A stretch of DNA of 64,000 nucleotides, taken from the NCBI RefSeq assembly GCF_026914265.1, contig NC_069129.1, positions 17,903,945 to 17,967,944 of the forward strand, in the 5' to 3' direction. Below the pieces are notes generated by a model. The model did not search any database, was not told the DNA's origin, and saw only the letters and a program-made list of their open reading frames with translations. The DNA comes from Mya arenaria (lineage: Eukaryota; Mollusca; Bivalvia; Myida; Myidae). Below, in pieces: positions 35,165 through 44,726 of this stretch. The translations under genes and the position numbers were made by a program. The first letter of the stretch is position 1. Each line of letters opens with the position of its first letter.

Positions 35165-36354
35165 CAGTGTGTGTATGCCACGTGATAAATTGCGTCATAA
35201 ATACTACGTCGAAAGGCAATATCTTGCTTCGAATGAAGGCTTTAAACAAAGATAACTTTACTATTTCTTCACCATTTTAATTGAAACATAGCGCAGTCTA
35301 CGCCGCTTACGGGCCCCCTAGTCCACCTTAATTTCCGTCAACGAGTCTTCTGACGATTATTTACTATGGCAGACTCGTGACAGGGATACATAAGAAATGT
35401 CAAAAAAAAGTATTCCTGATCGCTAGTCCACCTAATTGGCCGTCAACGAGTCTTTTGACAATTTGTTTAATATGGCAGACTCGTGACGTCCACCATCCCA
35501 GCAAAAAGTAGCAAGCGGTCCTTGCGCAGAGAATCATCGCGGCCACAATTTTGAAATTATCTCCGTTATAAATTCAAATTTCTACGAAAATATTATTGCC
35601 TACTATTAAACACATATTAAGTTATGTCAGTATGCCCAAAAAACATGTTTAGTTATCATAAAACACTTACAAGTGTCGATTGTTTATCAAGTATCCCGAT
35701 ATCGGTAAATCTGGGACAAATCTAACTGGTTGTGTACATGTATAAAGGTATTCGTGACCCATGATATATTAATGCGAAAATAACAACTCTAATGACAAAT
35801 TTAAATGAGTTCAGATCACTGTCGGATAAAAATTGAACAACTGTGTCATTATTATTCAACATCAATGCATATTATTACAGTATATCATTTCGCCCGTTGT
35901 TAAATGGTAGAGAGTTGTAGCGTTACAGGGATACATAAGAAGTGTCAAAATAATAAAAAGAGTATCCCTGATCGCTCATTATTGTAGCTACCCTGATCGC
36001 TCATTATTGTAGCTAACGGGCCCCCTACTTTTATCAGAGTATGATTGAGAGATTAGTTTCTTAAAACACTTCGACAAACCTTTTCATAATACGGCCGTCT
36101 GACGGAGCACTGTCAAAACATTATTTTGGAAATAGGTTTGTCGAAGTGTTTGATGAAACTAATCACCTTATCAAACTTCGGCAATAAAACGAAGGTGGTG
36201 CTCTTTAAGCGGCATACACTGCTCTTTGTTTTATTTAACATGGTGTAGTAAAAGAAAAGTTATCCTTGATTTAAGTCTTTATTTCAAGCAAAATATTGCC
36301 TTTGAACAGACGTAGAATATATGACGTAATATATCACGTGGTATACACAAACTG
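35165..36354. mobile_element. palindromic MITE, 'CAGTGTGTGTAT' family, with a nested insertion
   Basis: The left half (from CAGTGTGTGTATGCCACGTG) and the right half (to CACGTGGTATACACAAACTG) match the intact 488-bp copy at 56802-57289. They are separated by about 706 bp of foreign sequence, with the 12-bp direct repeat ACGGGCCCCCTA at 35309 and 36015. The insert holds two 'agtccacc.taatt..ccgtcaacgagtctt.tgac' units at 35320 and 35425, two CAGGGATACATAAGAA...TATCCCTGATCGCT modules, and a doubled 25-bp unit at its right edge. No clear target duplication remains at the outer ends. Confidence 0.75.
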
Positions 36355-37019
36355 CATACAATCTTTATTGAAACGTGGCCCTGGAAACGCAAAGAAAAAT
36401 CGTATCATATCGTAATGTGACGATGAAGATTCGGTAGCAATCTTAACAACTCGGCCATCTCCGGCAAGCTTCGAGATAGTCACTTCTGTTGGACAATTGC
36501 CGAGGTGTTCCGAAAGATTCAGTAGATGGGCTTTTATGACATTCAGACATGGTCGCTATCACCGTGTCCACTCGTTACTGGTAGCGGTGGCTAATGGTAA
36601 CGCCTGTGTAGTGGCTAAATAACGCCAGTGTGCGGCTAATTTTCGGAGGTTAAGGTAAGAAAATTGAAAAAAGTAATCTACAACGTTTTTGTTTTTCTAA
36701 TAAGAATAGGTGGAGGATGTGGCCATACAATCATACTTTCAGGTCATATGTTTCTTTTTGCCCAGACTTTTGAGTGTTTCCATATCATCGTGGAAAACCT
36801 CACCCTGTTTGGAGTGATATTTCGATTTTCAATTTTAAAATCAAGATTCTAGCATATCTATCCATCTTAGGATTCAATTAAACCCTTTAAAGTTTTTAAA
36901 TTTATACTTGTAAACATTAAACAACATTCTGATTGTCCAATAAAATATTCCCAAATTGATAACTACAAATGCAATGCAAAACATTGCATAAATATCCTTT
37001 TAGTTTGGTGTTAAATGTT

Positions 37020-37788
37020 TCATACTTGGGTCTGTTTACTAGTAACTGGCAAAACATGAGTCTGCAAATTACATTTATTTTAGAAACATGTTCATTTTGA
37101 GAGAAAATAGGATAAAATAAGTACTCTTGTGAGGTTCGAACACGTGACTGTAAAATAATGACCCATTAGTCTTAAAGAGCAGAGCGCAAACAAAAAGGCT
37201 ATTGGGAATTTAAATAAAGCAATAAAAACACATACATCGTCTTTGCCATATGTGTACATCAAACGCACAAAAAGATGCGTTTTAGTGTCCATATGGGTAT
37301 GTTAACGAATGATACCTTACAGGCTAAACATATCATTCATGTCCGTATTATTATGTGGGACATCCGAGTCTTACGAACATTTTTTCTTACATCCTAAAAT
37401 ACACGATTCGTATAATATACGAGTGCAAATATACAAATATAATTGTGTACACCATTTTTATGTCGTCCAAAGAAAAGGCACATACAGGTTACTTTTATGG
37501 GTGTTGTATGCGTTTGCGTGTTTGTCGGCGGTCGTCTAGAACTTGTTATGGCTGATATTCATTTTACAAGGAAATATATTTTTATTTCATTGTTGTGAAA
37601 GTCTAGAGAGACTGATTGTATTGCATTAACAAAGCAACGTGCTGGGTGCATAAACACCATAAACGTCATTCAAATTGCCGATAAGTGTGTTCGTGCCAAA
37701 TCACAAACTGTACACACAACGTGCTCTTGAACCAGCACGTACAAATCGTTTCTAAACGCAGTAACAAATGTAATTCGACAGTGTTTTC
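37020..37788. other. left interior of the 3.5-kb transposon
   Basis: AT-rich sequence between the left arm and the inner MITE. It may hold the upstream exon or promoter of the element's gene. Candidate short frames (37309-37539, 37355-37555) have no recognisable domain. Confidence 0.35.
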
Positions 37789-37983
37789 TTTAAGGTACTC
37801 TACTCCAGATTGCCAAACATTACGAAAATAAAAACGTGAAGGAAATGTATAGAACATATACCAATGGGTACAGTGTACTTAAATTTTATTAAGCATGTAT
37901 GCAATTGTTGGGGGAATATAAAAACAACGAAAATAAACGTTTTGTGAGTAATTTCAAAATTATCTGGAGTAGAGTACCTTTAA
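37789..37983. mobile_element. TTAA-flanked MITE, 'GGTACTCTACTCCAG' family
   Basis: A 195-bp hairpin element nested inside the 3.5-kb transposon. Ends TTAAGGTACTCTACTCCAG and its complement are matched over about 22 bp, with TTAA at both edges. Non-coding. Confidence 0.85.
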
Positions 37984-38407
37984 AAATTACGACAATTGCA
38001 AAAGATAACACATGTATCACGTACAATTGGTCATTGTCAATGTAATATTATGCGTGTTAATTTAAAATCATGTCACTTATTATAAATTATCCGTTTACCA
38101 TTTTTATTTGACTTACCGAAATAATACTCAAAAATCATAATGATCATTTAAAGTAAAACAGTTGTCCTACAATCTGAACACAGCATATTAAGAAATTAAT
38201 AACACAAGCAATTTATCATCTTTGAACTTAGTAGACCGTACTTACAATCCTTTTACGCAGTTATTCGTTCTTTAATTTAAAAAGCTGGACGCAAGCATGA
38301 ATGCAGTTGTATCTTCACAATAAGCAACGTTGTAAACTATTTTCTTAAATATGGGTTATTGTATGATCTTTATTGTGACTATAGCTTAATTTGCAACAAC
38401 TGCTTCA

Positions 38408-39367
38408 TTGATTATACAAACCTTCTATTTACAAATGTTTCCTATCTCTGCAGAATCTCCAGGGATGAAGCAGAAGTCGAAACTTGCATTATACAAGCGA
38501 TGTAAAAAAAGACTAAAACCATTAAAGCGGTTGCCAATGACACCCGAAAAATGTTTGAGCAGCAAAAAGCCTAGATTCGTTTCTCCACAACCCTCGCCAT
38601 ATTATGGAACTCCAACATCAAAACGTCTACGCATATCATCGCCCGCGTTTTATGCAAAAAAAATTGTGACAACACCAAGACGCTTTTTCAAATCGACATC
38701 AAATGTATGCGGGAAGTCAACACTTAACGAGTGGGAAGACATCGACACCAAAGATAATGACGATATAAGTTTTGTTGGTAATCTACGGACAAAATGCGGT
38801 GAGGACTACACTACTTTCCAAGCGTTTAAACAAGAGCTGATTAATGCACAACAGTGGGATGTGTTCGAAATGTTTATGAACTTGGTCATTTCTGGTACTT
38901 TTCCCCTAAGCAATATATCATATCTTCTGTTTCTTGACACCGTCAAATTCTTCAAATGTAAAACAACTACCCAAATGTCATATCGTGCAGAAACAAAACG
39001 ATTTTGGAAAACGGGATATCGTCTGTTTCATGCAAAATTCTTATATTACATGGGAGGTCCAAAAAACATAAACCAGCTTCATGAATCAGATAGGGGGTAT
39101 ATTAATCCAAAAGAATCCATGATTAACTTTGCTGTACCGAGTATAAACACAATAGAGACATTTGAGATGATAGAAGCAGGATTAAACAAGACCGTTTCAC
39201 CTGGTGTTATTGAACCAGTTCTTCAAAGCATATCGGACACAGTATTGGACAAACGATTTATATTATGTGCAGATGCCAAGAAAGTTACATCGGGTGTTGA
39301 TAAGGTTGGTGGGGACGTTGACATGTTTGGACATGAAGATGGAGTTATTCTGCTTTATTGTAAATAA
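38408..39367 (+). CDS. uncharacterised transposon-encoded basic protein (candidate transposase part)
   Basis: A 319-residue open frame inside the inverted arms. A splice acceptor (CTATCTCTGCAG|AATCTCC) at 38451 suggests the exon starts at 38452, with earlier exon(s) upstream. Alternatively translation starts at MKQKSKLALYKRC. The first about 95 residues are rich in Lys, Arg, Pro and Ser and look like a disordered nuclear or DNA-binding tail. Next comes a helical part ('FKQELINAQQWDVFEMFMNL', 'RFWKTGYRLFHAKFLYYMGG') and then FILCADAKKVTSGVDKVGGD followed by VDMFGHEDG. A strand carrying Asp before a short loop resembles the first catalytic Asp of RNase H-fold transposases, but that is inference. 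The frame stops 3 bp before the right arm, so later catalytic residues are missing. I do not recognise the family. Confidence 0.6.
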   Translation: MIIQTFYLQMFPISAESPGMKQKSKLALYKRCKKRLKPLKRLPMTPEKCLSSKKPRFVSPQPSPYYGTPTSKRLRISSPAFYAKKIVTTPRRFFKSTSNVCGKSTLNEWEDIDTKDNDDISFVGNLRTKCGEDYTTFQAFKQELINAQQWDVFEMFMNLVISGTFPLSNISYLLFLDTVKFFKCKTTTQMSYRAETKRFWKTGYRLFHAKFLYYMGGPKNINQLHESDRGYINPKESMINFAVPSINTIETFEMIEAGLNKTVSPGVIEPVLQSISDTVLDKRFILCADAKKVTSGVDKVGGDVDMFGHEDGVILLYCK

Positions 39368-40329
39368 AGATTTAACACCAAACTAAAAGGATATTTATGC
39401 AATGTTTTGCATTGTAGTTATCAATTTGGGAATAGTATACGAATAAATGCACATAAATGCGTTGAGATTAAAATGATAAATTCGTAAATAAATGTCATCT
39501 GGTCTTTAAACGGCATTTGTTTTGAGAAATCTATGCAAAGATTGGCGTTTAAATGGAATATTTGACAAAAAATTAAGCTATGGAGTGCAAGTATTTGCAC
39601 CACCTCCTCAGGCGTTACAGAAAAAGCGCACCACTCCACATGCGTTACCACCGAATCGTTATTTAAAAGGGTCTGCCGAAGTAACATTATATTTTATTGG
39701 ACAATCAGAATGTTGTTTAATGTTTACAAGTATAAATATAAAAACTTTAAAGGGTTTAATTGAATCCTAAGATGGATAGATATGCTAGAATCTTGATTTT
39801 AAAATTGAAAATCGAAATATCACTCCAAACAGGGTGAGGTTTTCCACGATGATATGGAAACACTCAAAAGTCTGGGCAAAAAGAAACATATGACCTGAAA
39901 GTATGATTGTATGGCCACATCCTCCACCTATTCTTATTAGAAAAACAAAAACTTTGTCGATTACTTTTTTCAATTTTCTTACCTTACCCTCCGAAAATTA
40001 GCCGCACACTGGCGTTATTTAGCCACTACACAGGCGTTACCATTAGCCACCGCTACCAGTAACGATTGGACACGGTGGCTATTAAAATGAAGAGATATGC
40101 ATATAATTTGAATAACACATTTACAATGACATATGTTACCAAACGCTCTGGGGTCATTTCGTCTAAAATTCAGCGATGTGATCATGCCGTAACACTGTAC
40201 TGCTACAAGGCAGTCCAAAGGACGGCTTTTCCCCTGTCACTGTTTTTTACAACATTTTGTTTTTCTCTCGGAAAAGTATCAATCGGTGCAACTTGTTTAA
40301 CACTTTCAATTAACAAACACTTTTAATTA

Positions 40330-40735
40330 TGTACTCTGACCTTTAAATGGCTCTCGTGACCTTGACCTTTGAGGTGTGGACCCAGGTCAAGGTCACTGCA
40401 CATAGCCTCAATGAGGAAAACATTTGTACCAAGTTAGATTGTAATCCATCAATGCATAAGTAAGTTATAGCCCGGACACCAGCAAGTGTACTCAGACCTT
40501 TAAATGTCTCGTGTAACCTCGACCTTTGAGGTTTGGACCCGGTTCAAGGTCATAGAACATCGTCTCAATGAGGACAACATTTGTACCAAGTTATATGCTA
40601 ATCCATCAATGCATAAGTAAGTTATAGCCCGGACACGAAATGTTACGGAAAGACAGCTAGACAGACTGACGAACGGACGAAGTACATTCCTAAAATTCCC
40701 CTCCCCACTCCGTGGCGGGGGATTAAAACTATTTG
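40330..40735. repeat. two-unit AGGTCA-rich element with (GACG)n tail
   Basis: Two units of about 150 bp ('gtgaccttgacctttgaggt.tggaccc.ggtcaaggtca', 'catttgtaccaagtta', 'aagtaagttatagcccggacac') end in 'gacagactgacgaacggacga' and CCCCTCCCCACTCCGTGGCG. A typical bivalve short repeat. Confidence 0.7.
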
Positions 40736-40766
40736 GTACAAACACGCTCCTATGCATATGCGGATT

Positions 40767-41062
40767 CAGGCGGGGGCGGACCCGGCGCGCGCACCCTCTA
40801 AAATTGTCCACGTATTTGGTAAAACCGTTTGAAAAATAGTGTAGAACTGTTAAAATATGAAGAATTTTCGAGTCTAGCATAGATCTACATATAATCAATA
40901 CTAAATGATTCAATAAAATGTAGATATATCAAATTACCGAGTCAGTAATTTGATACATCTACAGTTAATTACTCAGTGTACTCAATCCCAGTTTAAGAAC
41001 TTGCGCCCCCTCTAGCGAAAAGAGCACGCCCCCTCTAACTAAAAATCCTAGAACCGCCACTG
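40767..41062. mobile_element. hAT-like MITE
   Basis: Left CAGGCGGGGGCGGACC and right CCTAGAACCGCCACTG are loosely complementary and of hAT terminal type (CAGTGGCGG...). The interior contains a hairpin at about 40919-40964 (ATATCAAATTAC / GTAATTTGATACAT). No 8-bp duplication is visible, so the boundaries are tentative. Confidence 0.5.
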
Positions 41063-41869
41063 CTATGAACCTTGATGAAACGCCCCCAGATAAAGATTCA
41101 ATTCGTACTACTTTTAGTAAAGGCTAAAATAAATGTTGAGCTTCAAGAGAAACATACAAAATACCAATGTATCACACCATTGTAGGCGGCAATACGCGTA
41201 CAATAGATGCAAACTGGCGTTTATGTAATGATTAAAGGTTATTGGTAAATATCTATCAAAATAAATGGTTTATTGCGAAACAGTCGCGCATTATCATTTT
41301 ATTCTGTTATATGCATACTAAAATAGTGTTTGAGATTATATTTCGTCTACTGCCCCAGCCTCTGTTTACATCTACCGGTTCTACTGATTTAAATCAATAG
41401 CTGCTGGCTGCTGATGGACCTTAATAAATATGAGGCAAATTTGAAAAATACTGCCATCCCATTGGACAAGATATAATTTCGAACACTAAAGTCAAGATAA
41501 TTACATACCAGTTTATATGTATCTACAATTTATAAACCCGCTATCCTTAACGCCTGAATAATAAACATATTGCTGTAATATATGTAAACAGTTTAACATA
41601 CTAGTATCAATCAGAATACCGGTACAAGCATTACAATGCAGCCCTACTATAACAGCTTTTAATAAGCCGGATTTTTTATTTGACGATACAATTTTGCAAA
41701 CCTAAGATTGGAGCTAGTGACTAATTGTTTTGTTCAATTAAGAAGACCCACATTTATACTTATCAGAGATATGTTCATACAAATAAGTTCATGAAGATCA
41801 ACAAAAACTATTCTATTGGTGTGAGAAAGGATGACAATTTTGTAAATACACCAGCTTTTCATATATAAT
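41063..41869. other. gene-free stretch
   Basis: AT-rich, with no supported gene or repeat. Confidence 0.4.
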
Positions 41870-42690
41870 ATGATACCTAGTTTTTGACCCTAGGTGACAC
41901 ACTGTATACAATGCAGACAAAGTTTCAAAACAAGTTTTATGAAGATTTGAAAAGAAGTTTTGAATTTATGACATGGGGAAATATTTCCTAAGATTTGACA
42001 TGGTGACCTAGTTTTTGACCAGAGGTGATCCATATTCACAAATGTTAAAGACAACATGTAAACAAATATTCTGACACGGAATAAACACTTCCTATGATTT
42101 AACCTTGTGACCTAGTTTTAATCTGAGGTGACCCATATTCAAAAATGTTCAAGTCAACATGTAAACAAGTATTGTGACAAAGTTCCATAACAATTGGATA
42201 ATAACTATTGACTTTATGACATTGAATAAAAACTTCTTAACATTTGACCTACTGACATAGTTTTGACCTGATGTGACCCATATTCACAAATGTTCAAGCA
42301 ACATATAGAAAAGTATTCTGACAAATTTCATAACAATTAGATAAAAACTATTGACATTATGACATGGGTTAAAAACTTCCTATGCTTTGACCTAGAGACA
42401 AAGTTTTGACTTGTGGTGACCCATATTCACAAGCAATATGTATAAGTGTATTCTGACAAATTTCATTACAATTGGATACTAACTTTTGACATGGAATAAA
42501 ATTTCTTAAGATTCGACATAGTGACATAGAGGAATAAACACTTCCTATGATTTGACCAAGTAACCTACTTTTTGACCTGAAGTGACCTATATTCACAAAT
42601 CTTCAAGACAACATGCAGGAAAGTATTCTGACAAAGTTTCATAACAATGGATAAAACTATTGACTTTATGACTTTGAATACAACGCAGAA
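41870..42690. repeat. degenerate tandem repeat of about 110-150 bp
   Basis: Six units sharing 'cttcctatgatttgaccttgtgacctagtttttgacctgaggtgacccatattcacaaatgttcaagacaacatg' and 'tattctgacaaagtttcataacaattggataaaaact'. Unit length varies through internal deletions. Non-coding. Confidence 0.8.
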
Positions 42691-42747
42691 TTGTTAACGC
42701 ACGATGGTATAGCCCATAATATTTCGATGAAAATCCGGCTAAATACC

Positions 42748-42870
42748 TAACAGCATACTACGGTGTTACGTTAGGGCCATCGTGTCTTCGCCTCTTCGCC
42801 TTCGTCCCTTCCCTCCTTCCTTCGCCTTCGTACACAATGGCCACAACGGAACACCGTAGCATACGGTTAA
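42748..42870. mobile_element. short fold-back element
   Basis: TAACAGCATACTACGGTGTT at the left pairs with AACACCGTAGCATACGGTTA at the right, with further imperfect pairing inward (GGCCATCGTGT / ACACAATGGCC). It encloses a CTTCGCC-rich low-complexity core, about 122 bp in all. Confidence 0.75.
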
Positions 42871-43468
42871 TGCATTATTACTTTTCACGGAAGTTTTGTT
42901 TCGTAAATGTATAACATTATGCCTTATAGTTTACCTTCACAAATGTATATGATATTTGGTTCCATTGTCTTTGTAATACTATCATTCAACAAAAATTATA
43001 ACTATTAAGATGACCAGTGAGGCGGCAGAAGTAGCATCCGAATACACCGGACACACAGTCCAGTCCAGGGCTTCTAAAAACCGGCAATTTGCCGGTCTGG
43101 ACCGATTTTGACCAAGCCAGACCGATTTCAGTTTCAAAAAGTGTAAAAAAAATCGGTCCGAAATTTTCTCATTTTTTTATAATTTCGGTCCAAAACGATT
43201 AAGTCAGTAAAAGTTGTAGAAGGTGTAATACACAAACATTCATGGGTCATTCACACATTCAAAACTACCCCCATTAGGTCATAAAAGTGTCTTAGTTACC
43301 ATCAAACCAATGCGACCAGCTGCTTTTTCCGCTACGCTGATCACTCTATAGCCTGTCTGTTAATTAGCAGACGCTTGCAATCGGTCCAATCACGGGTATT
43401 GGTAGGTCGCAGAAGACACAATTAAACAAATTATGTGTTAATTATGGATTTCAGTCTGCATAACATAC
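42871..43468. other. gene-free stretch
   Basis: Contains a decayed direct/inverted set of 'ccggcaatttgccggtctggaccgattttg' and 'agaccgatttcag' (43080-43200). No gene. Confidence 0.4.
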
Positions 43469-43806
43469 ATAAAGGCCTTAATAAGTTTAATCCTTCTATA
43501 AGTGACCCCCCCCCCCCCCCAAAAAAAAAAAAGAAAAAAAAAGAAGAAGAAAAGAACGTGCATTGTACACAGCCTTTGTGTAGTGATCTTAATCTAATTG
43601 CTGAATTGTCATATCAGATCTCCGATCTGAATATCCTGCTGTGCAGTTTTGGAGATTTTATTATGGAAATGGACCCTAAATGGCCCTGAGCCAATAAAAA
43701 AAAAAATAAACTGGAAATTGGCCACTACATGTGACATCAGTGCAATTAGCAGGAGATGCACAGCAGGGGCTTGTCATGCCAAACATTCATTAAACTAGGC
43801 CTTTAA
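43469..43806. mobile_element. TTAA-flanked MITE, 'GGCCTAG' family, copy 2
   Basis: Same interior landmarks as 2396-2682 (ATCAGATCTCCGATCTGA, GGACCCTAAATGGCCCT, GAGATGCACAGCAGGGG). The right end TTAAACTAGGCCTTTAA is intact. The left end (TAAAGGCCTTAATAAGTTTAA) has diverged. It carries C, A and GAAAA runs after the left end. Confidence 0.82.
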
Positions 43807-43854
43807 TTTTGATTTTGAATCTACTAAATTATTCCAGAAAAAACCGTCATTTAT

Positions 43855-44350
43855 TTGTGTTTGTTTACAGACCAGTAAACTCGCGAATATACATGTTTGT
43901 TCATAAACCAGTGAGCACTCAGTGTATTTAAAATGTTCTTCACAGTAATGTACCTTTGATTTTAGACCAGTAAACATGTCGTGTATTATGCCTGTTCAGT
44001 GACAAGTAAACACGTACTGTTTTTAAATTTGTTCATAAACCAGTAAACACGCCGTGTTTTTATGTTTCTTCATAGACCAGTAAACACGTCGTGTTTTTAT
44101 ATTTGTTCATAGACCAGTAAACACGTCGTGTTTTTATGTTTCTTCATTGACCGGTAAATACGTCGTGTTTTTTATGTTTCTTCATAGCCCAGTAAATACT
44201 AGATTTGTTCATTGACCAGTGAACAAGTCGTGTTGAAATAATGGTTCATAGATCAGCAAACAATTCGCGCTTATATGTTTATTCATTACTAGGAAGCACG
44301 TCATGTTATTTTTTTGCCAAGTTCATAGACTTGTAAACACGTCGTTGGGG
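43855..44350. repeat. about 38-bp minisatellite with GTAAACA cores
   Basis: About 12 degenerate units of TAGACCAGTAAACACGTCGT then GTTTTTATGTTTCTTCA. The AGACCAGTAAACACG core is shared with the 54-bp array at 34440-35110, so the two arrays have a common origin. Confidence 0.85.
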
Positions 44351-44726
44351 AAGCCGAAGGATGGAGTGCTATGAAAATGGTCTAACATGCTACTTCAATT
44401 ACCGGAAAAATACGAGGGGGCGGGGGGATGGGGGGGGGGTCATACCGTATATTGTGTGTGTTACACTCCCGCTTCCCAATCCCATATATAACCCTCCTCC
44501 AACCCCAGGGGCGTAGCGTGGTCAGAATTGAGTTTACTCGAAATATGGTATTTGTTTGCGGGGTCCGCCCCCGGAATATTTTTTTTAGAAGAACGCAAAA
44601 TCAGGGGTTTAGGGGCATAAATTGATCTGTATTGTTTTTAAGATGATTTTTTGTCTAGTTTTTCAAAATAAAATGTATCATATATATGACTTGCCAGACT
44701 TTTAATAAAACACGTTTTCTTACGTT

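Larger units (their letters stand above)
36560..40077. mobile_element. 3.5-kb DNA transposon with long inverted arms and 5-bp duplication
   Basis: The left arm 36560-37016 and right arm 39370-40077 are inverted copies, about 97% alike over roughly 450 bp. Both ends read CACCGTGTCC going inward, and GCTAT directly flanks the element on each side. The right arm holds 257 extra bp (39434-39690). Between the arms are a protein-coding exon (38452-39367) and a 195-bp MITE (37789-37983). CACCGTG with a 5-bp duplication is reminiscent of Transib/RAG-type elements (heptamer CACAGTG-like), but the protein is not a recognisable RAG1 or Transib transposase. I cannot assign a superfamily. Confidence 0.88.

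Noticed and set aside
36560-40077. Calling the element a RAG-like (ProtoRAG) transposon
   Set aside because: CACCGTG ends and a 5-bp duplication are suggestive, but the protein shows no recognisable RAG1 core, zinc-binding or RAG2 Kelch features, so the name would go beyond the evidence.
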